From: Bradyrhizobium sp.
GTDB taxonomy: Bacteria > Pseudomonadota > Alphaproteobacteria > Rhizobiales > Xanthobacteraceae
Direction: 5' to 3'
Length of the DNA stretch: 64,000 nt
NCBI RefSeq assembly: GCF_016219575.1
Contig: NZ_JACRMG010000009.1
Span: 310,001-374,000, forward strand
Made by a program: the position numbers and the translations under genes. The notes beneath the pieces were generated by a model. That model did no database searches and was not told where the DNA came from. It worked only from the letters and a program-made list of their open reading frames with translations. This document shows, one piece after another, positions 7,581 to 16,598 of this stretch (within the stretch, counting starts at the first letter, position 1; each line of letters starts with the position of its first letter).

Positions 7581-9866
7581 ATGAGCGCTGACGACGCAAG
7601 GCCCTTCGGCGGCACGATCGGCAAGACCGTCAAGGATTCGAAGCCGTGGTGGCCGCAGGCGAAGAAGCCGCCGGCGGGTGCGCCGAACATCCTGGTCGTG
7701 CTGTTCGACGACGTCGGCTTCTCCGATTTCGGCTGCTACGGCTCGGCCATCAGCACGCCGACCATCGACAGGCTTGCAGCGGAGGGCCTGCGCTACACCG
7801 GCTTCCACACCACGGCGATGTGCTCGACCACGCGCGCGGCGCTGCTCACCGGGCGCAATCACCATTCCGTCGGCGTCGGCTGCCTCGCCAATTTCGATTC
7901 CGGCTATCCCGGCTATCGCGGCAAGATCGCGAAGGAGGCGGGCACCATCGCCGAGATGCTGCGCGCCCACGGCTACCGGAACTACATGCTCGGCAAATGG
8001 CACGTCACGCCCTTGACCGAGAGCGGCGCCACCGGGCCGTTCGACGGCTGGCCGCTCGGCCGCGGCTTCGACCGCTTCTACGGCTTCCTCGACGCCGAGA
8101 CCGACCAGTATGCGCCCGAGCTCGTCTCCGACAACGCGCACATCGATCCGCCCGGCACCTATGAGAGCGGCTATCACCTGACCTCGGACCTGATCGACCA
8201 GTCGATCCGCTTCATCGCCGATCATCTCGCCGACCGGCCGGACCTGCCGTGGCTGACCTGGGTCGCGCTCGGGGCTTGTCACGCACCGCACCAGGCGCCG
8301 GCCGATCTCATCAGGGGGTATGACGCGATGTTTTCCCATGGCTGGGACGTCGAGCGCGAACAGCGCATGGCGAAACAGAAGTCGATGGGCGTGGTGCCGC
8401 AAGGGACAAGAATGCCTGTTCGAAACGACGGCGTGAAGACGTGGGAGGAGCACTCCGACGACGAGCGGCGCGTCTTCACACGCCTGCAATCCGCCTTCGC
8501 CGGCATGCTCGACCATGCCGACCAGCACCTGGCGCGGCTGGTCGCCTTCCTCGACGAAGCAGGCGTCCGCGACAATACGTTGATCATCGTGATGTCCGAC
8601 AATGGCGCGAGCCAGGAGGGCGGGCCGCTCGGCTTCATCAATGCGATGGGACCGTTCAATTTCCGCCCCGAGCCGATGCCGGAGAAGCTGCGCCGCATCG
8701 ACGACATCGGCGGGCCCGACACCCACACCAACTTTCCGCATGGCTGGGCAATGGCGTCGAACACGCCGCTGCGCCGCTACAAGCAGAACACCCATGGCGG
8801 CGGCATCCGCGATCCCTTCCTGATGTGCTGGCCGAAGGGCATCAAGGCCAAAGGCGAGCTGCGCCACCAGTTCGTGCATGCCTGCGATCTCGTGCCGACC
8901 CTGCTCGAGTTGATCGGCGTGGATGCGCCGGCCAGCATAGCGGGCGTTCCGCAGATGCCGGTCGAGGGTGTCAGCTTTGCGCCGTCGATCGCCAACCCGG
9001 CCGTGCCGTCGAAGAGCGCATCGCAATATTTCGAGATGTTCGGCCATCGCGGGCTCTGGAAGGACGGCTGGAAGGCGGTCTCCTTCCATCCTTCCGGCAC
9101 GCCGTTCGAGAACGACAAATGGGAGCTGTTCCATCTCGATCGCGATTTCTCGGAGGTCGACGATCTCGCGGAGAAGGAGCCGGAGCGGCTCGCCGACATG
9201 ATCAAGCTGTGGTGGGCCGAGGCGGAGAAGCACAATGTGCTGCCGCTCGACGACCGCTTTGGGCCGCGCTTTGCCGAGAACGCCGCGCGTTTCCACGGCG
9301 AGCGCAGCCGCTTCACCTTCCACGCCGGCATGGGCCATGTGCCGACCGACGTGGCGCCTGACGTGCGCAGCCGCAGCTACACCATCGAGGCCTTTGTCGA
9401 GATCGGCGACGGCGACGAGGGCGTGCTGATCGCCCATGGCGATGCGACCTCCGGCTACAGCCTTTATGTGAAGGACGGTCATCTCGTGCACGACCTCAAT
9501 ATCGGCGGCGGCCACGAGATATTGCGTTCCAGCCGCAAGGTGCCGTCGGGCGCGCGCCGGCTCGGGCTGCATGTCGAGCGACTCGTGCGCAGGGAGCCGC
9601 CGGCCAAGGGATCGCGTACCGGTTTCAGCGAATACACCCTGCTGATAGACGGCGAACCCGCCGGATCGATGCAGACCCAGTTCGCCTTCAACACGCTGAT
9701 CTCGTGGTCTGGCCTCGACATCGGCCGCGACCGTGGCAGCCCGGTGTCGCACTACAATGCGCCGTTCGAGTTCACCGGAAGATTGCTGCGCGTGACCGTC
9801 GTCATGCACGACGACCAGAAGCTCGACGGCGAGGGTGTGGGCAAGGCCGAGATGGCGCGGCAGTAG
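7581..9866 (+). CDS. Arylsulfatase-like sulfatase with C-terminal extension
   Basis: A 761-residue sulfatase of the alkaline phosphatase superfamily. The ATG at 7581 follows AGGGAGGAAAGC, so I chose it over 7518. The N-terminal metal site is ILVVLFDDVGFSDFGCYGS (Asp43-Asp44). The formylglycine motif is C81-S-T-T-R85 within AALLTGRNHH; the usual motif is C-x-P/A-x-R, so Thr at the third position is noteworthy. Later motifs are MLGKWH, a metal-binding VMSDNGAS, and NTPLRRYKQNTHGGGIRDPF. Residues beyond about 560 form a beta-rich domain not needed in small sulfatases. No signal peptide is seen, so it is probably cytoplasmic. It hydrolyses sulfate esters, perhaps to release sulfur. No formylglycine-generating enzyme lies in the window. 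Confidence 0.88.
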   Translation: MSADDARPFGGTIGKTVKDSKPWWPQAKKPPAGAPNILVVLFDDVGFSDFGCYGSAISTPTIDRLAAEGLRYTGFHTTAMCSTTRAALLTGRNHHSVGVGCLANFDSGYPGYRGKIAKEAGTIAEMLRAHGYRNYMLGKWHVTPLTESGATGPFDGWPLGRGFDRFYGFLDAETDQYAPELVSDNAHIDPPGTYESGYHLTSDLIDQSIRFIADHLADRPDLPWLTWVALGACHAPHQAPADLIRGYDAMFSHGWDVEREQRMAKQKSMGVVPQGTRMPVRNDGVKTWEEHSDDERRVFTRLQSAFAGMLDHADQHLARLVAFLDEAGVRDNTLIIVMSDNGASQEGGPLGFINAMGPFNFRPEPMPEKLRRIDDIGGPDTHTNFPHGWAMASNTPLRRYKQNTHGGGIRDPFLMCWPKGIKAKGELRHQFVHACDLVPTLLELIGVDAPASIAGVPQMPVEGVSFAPSIANPAVPSKSASQYFEMFGHRGLWKDGWKAVSFHPSGTPFENDKWELFHLDRDFSEVDDLAEKEPERLADMIKLWWAEAEKHNVLPLDDRFGPRFAENAARFHGERSRFTFHAGMGHVPTDVAPDVRSRSYTIEAFVEIGDGDEGVLIAHGDATSGYSLYVKDGHLVHDLNIGGGHEILRSSRKVPSGARRLGLHVERLVRREPPAKGSRTGFSEYTLLIDGEPAGSMQTQFAFNTLISWSGLDIGRDRGSPVSHYNAPFEFTGRLLRVTVVMHDDQKLDGEGVGKAEMARQ

Positions 9867-9873
9867 AACGGAG

Positions 9874-9947
9874 CCGTCATTGCGAGGAGCCAACGGGTTC
9901 CGCGAACGCGCGCCCGATGACAGGCTTCGCTTCGCTCGCAATGACGG
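9874..9947. repeat. Palindromic intergenic repeat (GTCATTGCGAGGAGC family)
   Basis: CCGTCATTGCGAGGAGC at the left and GCTTCGCTCGCAATGACGG at the right form an inverted pair between the convergent sulfatase and IalB genes. A second copy of this family is at 63624-63706. Confidence 0.85.
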
Positions 9948-9953
9948 AGAGGC

Positions 9954-10526
9954 TTACTTGATCTTCTCATACGCCACGGCGAAGTCGGCGAGTGGCATCG
10001 GGATGGTGATCGTTTCCCTGGCCAGCGTCTGGAACGACACCTTGAGCTGCTTGCCGGACTTCATCGCCGCCAGCAGGTCGGGGGTGACCGCCGTGTTGGC
10101 AAAGCAGCCGCGCGCCTCGCAGGTCTGGACCGGCAGGTCGACGCTCTTGCCGTCATCGACCTGGATTTTTGCCCCGGCCGGCAGGTTGAGTCCGAGCGGC
10201 AGTTGCACCAACACGACCGGGGCACGGCTGTCGCCGGGCACGCGGATATTGACGAGCACGATCAACTGGCCGGTCCTGGTCATCACCGCGGTCTGCTCGA
10301 TGGCGCATTCCAGCGGCGCCTCGCGGCTCGCGCTGGTGCAGCGCGCATTCCAGCCGGGCTGGGGCGGAGCGACCGCTTGTGCCGCTTCGCCCTGCGGCGT
10401 TGCCGGCGGCTTCTGCCCGGCCGGCGGCGGCGTCTTGGCCTTGGACTGCTGCGCCAGCGACTGGCGCGGCAAGCCCGTGCCTGTCATGGCGGCGGCGATG
10501 GCGATGGCAACGAGAAATCTCTTCAA
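9954..10526 (-). CDS. Invasion-associated locus B (IalB) family secreted protein
   Basis: The 190-residue protein is read from a TTG at 10526 with GGAG 8 bases upstream. That start places a clean signal peptide first (LKRFLVAIAIAAAMTGTGLP... with a cleavage region near SLAQQ). A Pro/Ala/Gln linker follows, then the IalB domain of about 140 residues with paired cysteines (WNARCTS / LECAIEQ and VQTCEARGCFAN) and a final PLADFAVAYEKI. IalB-family proteins are common periplasmic or surface proteins in Rhizobiales; the name comes from Bartonella and does not imply invasion here. The longer in-frame start at 10775 is rejected because it overlaps the next gene and hides the signal peptide. Confidence 0.85.
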   Translation of the reverse strand: MKRFLVAIAIAAAMTGTGLPRQSLAQQSKAKTPPPAGQKPPATPQGEAAQAVAPPQPGWNARCTSASREAPLECAIEQTAVMTRTGQLIVLVNIRVPGDSRAPVVLVQLPLGLNLPAGAKIQVDDGKSVDLPVQTCEARGCFANTAVTPDLLAAMKSGKQLKVSFQTLARETITIPMPLADFAVAYEKIK

Positions 10527-10704
10527 CTGACCGGCTCCGGACTGAACGACCTTCGGATGGGCCTGGCAACCGGCAAAGTCAAGGCGTCCGGCTGCTAGCC
10601 TGGCGGACAGCTGCGACGCGCACGCAAGGCGCACGGGCCGTTGCAAAGGGCAACGGGCTCGTTCATATCGGCGCGCCAATTTTCCAGATGAGGAGCGGTC
10701 AGCG

Positions 10705-10944
10705 ATGGAAGAACTCAACGGACGCATGCTTGCGTGCCAGATCCTGATCACCGGACTGATCGCGCGCGTTGCCAACGATCAGCGCGATCCCTTGCGGTTC
10801 CTCAGCGACTTTCGCGACGAGGTCAAGGCCGTGGTGAAGGGCGTCAACATATCCGGCATGGAGAACACCGAACGCGTGCGGCAAGTGGCGTCGCGGTGCA
10901 TCGACGAATTGTTTTCGCTGATGAAGCCGCCGAGCAGCGAATGA
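10705..10944 (+). CDS. Small conserved-looking protein of unknown function
   Basis: A 79-residue soluble protein with a good ribosome site (GAGGAGCGGTCAGCG before ATG). It looks all-helical: MEELNGRMLACQILITGLI, then a charged helix FLSDFRDEVKAVVKGV, then ERVRQVASRCIDELFSLM. There are two cysteines and no recognised domain. Codon use matches its neighbours and the opposite frame shows nothing better, so I take it as a real gene. It stands alone between the IalB gene and the iron-uptake operon; nothing points to a function. Confidence 0.6.
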   Translation: MEELNGRMLACQILITGLIARVANDQRDPLRFLSDFRDEVKAVVKGVNISGMENTERVRQVASRCIDELFSLMKPPSSE

Positions 10945-10968
10945 TCGAGGAAACCTCTCGAGCGTCGA

Positions 10969-11046
10969 TTTGGAATCGTTCTTAGAGCGCTTAGAAAAGT
11001 TGACGATTAGAATCGTTTGAAGCCACAAACTTAGAATCTATTTCAA
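10969..11046. promoter_or_regulatory. Cluster of Irr/ICE-like half-sites upstream of iron-uptake operon
   Basis: An AT-rich stretch holds four related elements: TTTGGAATCGTTCTTAG (10969-10985), TTAGAAAAGTTGAC (10991-11004), TTAGAATCGTTTGAA (11007-11021) and TTAGAATCTATTTCAA (11031-11046). Irr, the rhizobial heme-sensing Fur homologue, binds iron control elements with TTTAGAA-type half-sites. The location just before a TonB-receptor/PiuC/ExbBD/TonB operon fits iron-responsive control. The assignment is from recall of the motif and context. Confidence 0.5.
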
Positions 11047-11180
11047 CTACATCGATTCAAGCGGGTAGTTGCGCTCATCGCATTGACCCGAATTGTCTCG
11101 CTCGATACTCACGCAACAGGATGGTTCGACGCGCGCAAGAAGTCGCGTTGCGGATGTCGCGGGAAATCAGGGGCGTGGAA

Positions 11181-13592
11181 ATGGGCACAGCAAGAGCACC
11201 GAGGTCGCTGCGTTTCGATATGGCGATCGACTCGATCGACGAAAGATTCGACGGCTATTCCGGCAGGAAGGTTTCCGCCGTTGCGGGGCTGATCGCGGTG
11301 GCTTCGTTTTCGGGCGCCGCCGAGGCGCAGCAGTTGCTGCCGCCGGTCAATGTCGATGCGCCCGTCGAGCGGCCGCGCCCCACGGCGTCAAAGCCCGGCG
11401 CCGATCAGCTCCGCGCGCGCTCGGCGTTGCGCCGCGCGGCGCGCCGCGCGCAGCCCGCGCAGGTCGCGGCCGTTCCTTTTCCCAACGCCGGTCAGCTCGC
11501 TGCCGACCGCAATCCCTATGCCGATGCAGCAGCGCCCTACAAGGTCGATCGCGTGCAGGCGTCGGGAAAGTTTCCGGAACCGCTGCTCAACACCCCGAAG
11601 ACGATCACGGTGCTGAGCAAGGAAGTGCTTGCCGACAAGAACGCCACCTCACTGCGCGAAATCGGCCGTTCCGTCGCCGGCGTGACGCTGGGCTCGGGCG
11701 AGGGCGGCAATGCATTCGGCGACCGCTTCTTCATCCGCGGTTTCGATGCGCGCAATGACGTCTTCATCGACGGCATCCGCGATCCCGCTGTCTCTATCCG
11801 CGAGAACTTCTTCACCGAGCAGATCGAGATCCTGCGCGGGCCGGCATCCTCCTATGCCGGTCGCGGCACCGCCGGCGGCGCCATCAACATCGTCACCAAG
11901 CAGGCCGCCGACCGCAACTTCTACAACGCCGAGAGCACGTTCGGCACCGACCGCACCAAGCGCGTCACGCTCGACGTCAACCAGGTGATCAGCCCGGTCT
12001 TCTCGGTGCGCACCGGGGGCATGTTCCAGGATGCCGGCGTCGCCGAGCGCAACTATGTGACCGACAACCGCTGGGGCGGCTTCATCTCGACAAAGTATGC
12101 GCCGACCAACGACATCAAGATCACGACGAATTACGTCCACACCGACCTCAGTGGTTACCCGGATTTCGGCGTGCCCTGGTATCGGCAGGGCAACGTGCCG
12201 GTCACCGAGGCCGGCATCCCGCGCCAGAACTGGTACGGCTTCATCAACCGCGATTTCCAGTTCGCGCGGCAGGACTTCGGCACGCTGACCGCGGAATACA
12301 AGCCCACCGACAGCATCACCTTGACCAGCCGGACCCGCGCCGAACATTCGACGCTCGCCTATATCGGCACGCTGCCCAACTCGCCCGTAACGACAAATCC
12401 AGATCCGACAAAATGGACATTCACGGCGAGCCCGCAAAGCCGCAACCAGTTCGTCGATATTCTGGCGAACCAGGAGGACGCCACGTTCAAGTTCGACACG
12501 GGGTCGGTCAAGCACACGGCCGTAGTCGGCCTCGAGGTCTCCAACGAGCGCGTTGGAATCAACCGGTACACCGGGCTTGCCTCGGAAGCCTTCGGTGGGG
12601 GTGCATTCAATCCCAACGGCGCTTTGCCGGGCCAGTCGATCTATGCGCCGAGCTATACTTTTCTTCCGTTCAATACCCTTCCGGTGCTGGGCAGCGATCC
12701 GACCCGCTACAATGTCGACAGCAAGGCCGTCTACGTCCTCGATACCGCGAATTGGGAAGACAAGATCATCCTGAACGGCGGCGTGCGCTATGACGGGTAC
12801 AATCTGCGATCGTCCACCAGTGCCAGATCGAGCACGGTCAACTCGGACTTCATCAACTACAACGGCGGCATCGTCTTCAAGCCTGTATCGATCGGAAGTC
12901 TCTATGCGGCCTACGCGACCTCGACGAACCCGTTCGGTTCAGAGCTCGACGGCACCGCAGGGGACTACGGCGGAGCCGTGCCCGGCGGCGTCGTACTTGG
13001 GCCCGAGCGCAACAAGGCCGCCGAGGTCGGCACCAAGTGGGAGCTGTTCGATCGTCACCTCCTGGTGACGGGCGCGCTGTTCCATACCACGAAGGACAAT
13101 GCGCGCGAGACCGTCAACGGCGTTCTGGCATCGGGAGCGGCCTACCAGGTTGAGGGCATCGATCTTGAGGTGAGCGGCAACATCACCGATCGCTGGAGCG
13201 CTTTCGGGGGCCTGGTGCTCATGAAGTCGAAGGTCCTGCAGAGTGCGCTGGCGTCCAACGTCGGACTTCAGTTGGCCAACATCGCCCATGAGTCGTTCAG
13301 TATGCTGACCAAGTACAAGTTCGACGGCGGCTGGGAACTCGGCGGGCAGGCGGTGTTCCGCTCCAGGATCTACGGCGGCACTTTCGGCGCCAACACCGGC
13401 ACGCTGCTGCCGAGCTACTGGCGCTTCGACGCCTTCGTCGAGAAGAAGATCGACAAGAACTTCAGCGTCAAGCTCTACGCGCAGAACCTGACCAACAAGC
13501 TCTATTACGACACGCTCTACCGCAGCGCGACGCCGTTCGTCGCCGTCGCGCCGGGGCGGGCGTTCTACATCGTCACCTCGGCAAAATTCTGA
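11181..13592 (+). CDS. TonB-dependent siderophore receptor
   Basis: An outer-membrane receptor for ferric siderophores, about 803 residues from the ATG at 11181; an in-frame start at 11121 would add 20 residues and cannot be excluded. After an N-terminal export region ([20 protein letters not shown]) comes a Pro/Arg-rich linker, then the plug domain. The plug has [38 protein letters not shown] and [20 protein letters not shown]. The rest is a 22-strand beta barrel ending in the typical aromatic C-terminus [10 protein letters not shown]. Family features place it with FhuE/FiuA-type receptors for catecholate or hydroxamate siderophores. It is the first gene of an operon with piuC, exbB, exbD and tonB, consistent with iron acquisition. 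Confidence 0.93.
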   Translation: MGTARAPRSLRFDMAIDSIDERFDGYSGRKVSAVAGLIAVASFSGAAEAQQLLPPVNVDAPVERPRPTASKPGADQLRARSALRRAARRAQPAQVAAVPFPNAGQLAADRNPYADAAAPYKVDRVQASGKFPEPLLNTPKTITVLSKEVLADKNATSLREIGRSVAGVTLGSGEGGNAFGDRFFIRGFDARNDVFIDGIRDPAVSIRENFFTEQIEILRGPASSYAGRGTAGGAINIVTKQAADRNFYNAESTFGTDRTKRVTLDVNQVISPVFSVRTGGMFQDAGVAERNYVTDNRWGGFISTKYAPTNDIKITTNYVHTDLSGYPDFGVPWYRQGNVPVTEAGIPRQNWYGFINRDFQFARQDFGTLTAEYKPTDSITLTSRTRAEHSTLAYIGTLPNSPVTTNPDPTKWTFTASPQSRNQFVDILANQEDATFKFDTGSVKHTAVVGLEVSNERVGINRYTGLASEAFGGGAFNPNGALPGQSIYAPSYTFLPFNTLPVLGSDPTRYNVDSKAVYVLDTANWEDKIILNGGVRYDGYNLRSSTSARSSTVNSDFINYNGGIVFKPVSIGSLYAAYATSTNPFGSELDGTAGDYGGAVPGGVVLGPERNKAAEVGTKWELFDRHLLVTGALFHTTKDNARETVNGVLASGAAYQVEGIDLEVSGNITDRWSAFGGLVLMKSKVLQSALASNVGLQLANIAHESFSMLTKYKFDGGWELGGQAVFRSRIYGGTFGANTGTLLPSYWRFDAFVEKKIDKNFSVKLYAQNLTNKLYYDTLYRSATPFVAVAPGRAFYIVTSAKF

Positions 13593-13596
13593 TCGT

Positions 13597-14286
13597 ATGC
13601 TGATCTGCGTCCCCGATGTGCTGAGCAAAGCCGATGTGGCGGATTTCCGCCGCATCATGGATGGCTGCCCATGGGAGGACGGCCGCTCCACGGCGGGAGC
13701 GCAATCGGCGATGGTGAAGAAGAACGAGCAGCTGCCGCCGGACAGTGAGGCAGCGCGCAGGCTCGGCAACCGCATCATCTCGGCATTGACGGGCAATCCG
13801 CGCTTCATCTCGGCGGCGGTTCCGAAGCAGATTTTTCCGCCGCTGTTCAACCGCTACGCCGCTTCCAACGGGCACCATTTCGGCATCCATGTCGACAACG
13901 CGGTGCGGGGAGATCACCTTACGGGCCAGCGCATCCGCACCGACCTCTCGGTCACGCTGTTCTTGTCCGAGCCGGAGGAGTACGACGGCGGAGAGCTCAT
14001 CATAGAAGATTTCTATGGTTCCCACGAAATCAAGCTGCCGGCAGGACATCTGGTGCTTTACCCGGCCTCCAGCCTGCATATGGTCACCCCGGTCACGCGA
14101 GGCATGCGCGTGGCGTCTTTCTTCTGGTTGCAGAGCATGATACGGGATGCCCACGCCCGCAGCCTGATCTTCGATCTCGATACCGCGATCCAGGCTCTGG
14201 TGGAGCGACTGGGACGGGACGATCCCGAAACGGTCAAATTGACCGGCATCTATCACAACCTGATCCGCTACTGGGCCGAACTATGA
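13597..14286 (+). CDS. piuC: PKHD-type Fe(II)/2-oxoglutarate hydroxylase
   Basis: A 229-residue Fe(II)- and 2-oxoglutarate-dependent dioxygenase of the PiuC/YbiX family, encoded 4 bases after the TonB receptor. The metal site is visible as [10 protein letters not shown] (His-x-Asp) and the distal His in [12 protein letters not shown], with the oxoglutarate Arg in [12 protein letters not shown]-terminal PKHD-C helical region follows. Genes of this family sit next to siderophore receptors in many Gram-negative bacteria; the substrate is still unclear. The stop overlaps the exbB start by ATGA, indicating translational coupling. Confidence 0.92.
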   Translation: MLICVPDVLSKADVADFRRIMDGCPWEDGRSTAGAQSAMVKKNEQLPPDSEAARRLGNRIISALTGNPRFISAAVPKQIFPPLFNRYAASNGHHFGIHVDNAVRGDHLTGQRIRTDLSVTLFLSEPEEYDGGELIIEDFYGSHEIKLPAGHLVLYPASSLHMVTPVTRGMRVASFFWLQSMIRDAHARSLIFDLDTAIQALVERLGRDDPETVKLTGIYHNLIRYWAEL

Positions 14287-15200
14287 ACAGCTTCCCGTTT
14301 CGCGTGGCCGCGGCCGTAATTTCCGCGCTCGTCCTGTCGGCGCAGCCGGCATCGGCGCAGCAGCAGACGGCGCCGCAGGCCCCGGCGGTGCAGCAGGCGC
14401 CGGTCCCGGCGCAGGCGGCGCCTGCCCAGGCAGGACCTGCTGCGGCGCCGGCAGCGGGTGCTGCCGTGCCCGCCGAGAGTGCCTCGGCCAAGCCAGCAAT
14501 CTATGTTCCCAGGGAATTGTCGCCGTGGTCGATGTTCATGTCGGCCGACGTGGTGGTGAAGGGCGTGATGCTTGGTCTGGCCTTCGCCTCGCTCGTCACC
14601 TGGACGATCTTCATTGCGAAGATGGTCGAACTTTCGGTCGTGCAGCAGAAGGTGCGCTCGGCGCTGAAGAGGGTCTCGGAAGCGCGATCGCTGGCCGAAG
14701 CGCAGTTCGCGCTCGGCTCGAAGGAGGGCGTGCTGCCCTCGCTGCTGGCGGCCTGCATGCGCGAGGCGCGCCTGTCGGCCGGCATTTCCAGCGACGGCGG
14801 CATAAAGGAGCGCGCGGCATCGAGCTGCGCCGAGATCGTGCGTGCGGAGGCCCGCCGCGTCCGTCTCGGCATGGGTCTGCTCGCCACCATCGGCGCGACC
14901 TCTCCCTTCGTCGGCCTGTTCGGCACGGTGTGGGGCATCATGAATTCCTTCATCGGCATCTCGAAGGCGCAGACCACCAACCTCGCCGTCGTCGCGCCCG
15001 GCATTGCGGAGGCGCTGCTGGCGACCGCGATCGGCCTGGTCGCCGCGATCCCCGCGGTGATCATCTACAATCACTTCGCGCGAGCGACGAAGGGCTATCT
15101 CGAGCTCGTCAACCGCGCCTCGGGCGCATCGGCGCGGCTGTTGTCGCGCGATCTCGATCGCACCCATGTCAGCGGCGGCGGTCGCGCGGCGGCGGAGTAG
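14283..15200 (+). CDS. exbB: TonB-system energizer ExbB
   Basis: The 305-residue inner-membrane motor protein that, with ExbD, uses the proton gradient to drive TonB. It has a signal-like N-terminus ([15 protein letters not shown]), then a long Gln/Pro/Ala-rich periplasmic stretch to about residue 75. Three membrane helices follow: about 95-117 ([20 protein letters not shown]), about 200-225 ([20 protein letters not shown]) and about 240-262 ([20 protein letters not shown]). The MotA/TolQ/ExbB proton-channel pattern [18 protein letters not shown] is complete. The extended N-terminus is usual for rhizobial ExbB. It overlaps piuC by 4 bases and precedes exbD by 4. Confidence 0.95.
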   Translation: MNSFPFRVAAAVISALVLSAQPASAQQQTAPQAPAVQQAPVPAQAAPAQAGPAAAPAAGAAVPAESASAKPAIYVPRELSPWSMFMSADVVVKGVMLGLAFASLVTWTIFIAKMVELSVVQQKVRSALKRVSEARSLAEAQFALGSKEGVLPSLLAACMREARLSAGISSDGGIKERAASSCAEIVRAEARRVRLGMGLLATIGATSPFVGLFGTVWGIMNSFIGISKAQTTNLAVVAPGIAEALLATAIGLVAAIPAVIIYNHFARATKGYLELVNRASGASARLLSRDLDRTHVSGGGRAAAE

Positions 15201-15204
15201 GGCA

Positions 15205-15669
15205 ATGGCGGTATCGATCGCAGGCAGCGAGTTCGACGACGAGGGCGATTTCGCCGAGACCCACGAGATCAACGTCACGCCGTTCATCGACGTGATGCTG
15301 GTGCTCCTGATCATTTTCATGGTGGCGGCGCCGCTGGCCACCGTGGATCTGCCGATCGACCTGCCGACCTCGTCGGCCGTCGCGCAGAAGAAACCGGACA
15401 AGCCGACCTATGTCAGCATCAAGCCCGATCTCACGGTTGCCATTGGCGAGACGCCGGTGAAGCGCGCCGAGCTGGTCCCGGCGCTGGACGCCGCCCCCGA
15501 CAACAGCAAGGACCGCTTCATCTTCCTGCGTGCCGACAAGGCCGTGCCCTATGGCGACCTGATGGAAGTGCTCGAAATCCTGCGCGCCGGTGGCTATACC
15601 AAGCTCAAGCTGGTCGCGCTGGAGGTACCGGCCGCGCCGGCGCAGACGTCCCAACCTTCGAAGCCCTGA
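15205..15669 (+). CDS. exbD: TonB-system energizer ExbD
   Basis: A 154-residue protein from the ATG at 15205. A short cytoplasmic N-terminus (FAETHEINVTPFIDVMLVLL) carries the conserved membrane Asp, which takes part in proton transfer. One transmembrane helix follows (VMLVLLIIFMVAAPLATVDL), then the periplasmic ExbD/TolR domain ending near KLVALEVP with a Pro/Gln tail. It forms the motor with ExbB and energises the TonB encoded 13 bases downstream. Confidence 0.95.
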   Translation: MAVSIAGSEFDDEGDFAETHEINVTPFIDVMLVLLIIFMVAAPLATVDLPIDLPTSSAVAQKKPDKPTYVSIKPDLTVAIGETPVKRAELVPALDAAPDNSKDRFIFLRADKAVPYGDLMEVLEILRAGGYTKLKLVALEVPAAPAQTSQPSKP

Positions 15670-15682
15670 GGGGCCGGCTGCG

Positions 15683-16471
15683 ATGTCCGATCTCGAAAAC
15701 GAGCCGAAGCCGTCGATGCGGCTGTGGGTGCTGGCCGCGACCGCCGCGCTCGCGCTGCATCTTTGCGGCGTTGCGCTCGCGCTCGCGCATCTGCGCACCG
15801 ATGGGCTCGATGATTCCCTCGGCGCCAACGCGATCGAGATCGGGCTGCTCGCCTCGCCCCATGTCGAGCAGAACGATCTGCCGCCCGGGCCCGACACCGA
15901 CGCCTCGGCGGCTTCCCCGCAGCTCAACGAGCAGAAGGCGGAGGTGAAGCAGACCGACTTGCCGAAGGACAAGCCGCAGGAAGCCGAAGATCCCGACCGG
16001 ATCGTGACGCAGAACGAGTCGAACAAGCCCAGAGAGGACGACCCGAAGATCGCGGCGGTTGCCACCGCAGCCTCCACCGAGTCCGTCGCGCAGGAAGCGA
16101 CCGCGCGCCAGACCCTGGACGAGACTGCGCCGGAGGCGGACAAGGCGAGGGCGCCAAACCTCGGCATCGGCAAGGACAAGGGCAAACTCGCCGCCGACTG
16201 GGGCAGGCAGATCAGCGCCTATTTCGAGCTGCACAAGCGCTATCCCAAGGTGAAGAAGAACAAGACCGCGACCGTCAAGGTTCACCTGACGCTGAACCGT
16301 CTCGGCAATGTCGTGCAGGTCGGCGTCCTGCAGTCGTCGGGCGACACCGCCTTCGACGAAGCCGCGCTCGACATGATCCGCCGCTCCGACCCCGTGCCGC
16401 GCCCGCCGGCCGAATTGACCGACGATACCTTCAGCTACAGCCTGAACGTGAACTTCAACGAAAAGAAGTAA
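15683..16471 (+). CDS. tonB: TonB family energy-transducing protein
   Basis: The 262-residue periplasm-spanning TonB starts at the ATG at 15683. It has an N-terminal membrane anchor (LWVLAATAALALHLCGVAL), then a long charged, Pro-, Glu- and Lys-rich linker to about residue 165. A C-terminal TonB domain follows (GRQISAYFELHKRYPK, then VKVHLTLNRLGNVV and DEAALDMIRRSDPVPRPP). The RYP motif typical of TonB_C is present. It touches the plug of the receptor encoded three genes upstream. The linker is acidic/basic rather than simple Pro-Lys repeats, which is common in alphaproteobacteria. It ends the iron operon. Confidence 0.93.
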   Translation: MSDLENEPKPSMRLWVLAATAALALHLCGVALALAHLRTDGLDDSLGANAIEIGLLASPHVEQNDLPPGPDTDASAASPQLNEQKAEVKQTDLPKDKPQEAEDPDRIVTQNESNKPREDDPKIAAVATAASTESVAQEATARQTLDETAPEADKARAPNLGIGKDKGKLAADWGRQISAYFELHKRYPKVKKNKTATVKVHLTLNRLGNVVQVGVLQSSGDTAFDEAALDMIRRSDPVPRPPAELTDDTFSYSLNVNFNEKK

Positions 16472-16598
16472 TGGCTTGGCCGTTCGTCCTGCCGGGGGCT
16501 CAATCGCCGCGCTGGAACCTTCGGCTCTTTTCTCCATATACTCCGGCGGTCAGGCAGCCGATCCTCGGCTGCATTCCGTCAGGCAAGTGTGTCCAGCC

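Noticed and set aside
7488..9941. Long minus-strand reading frame opposite the arylsulfatase
   Set aside because: It runs opposite a sulfatase with clear motifs, has Arg/His/Ala-rich low-complexity sequence and no recognisable family; a shadow of high-GC codon bias.
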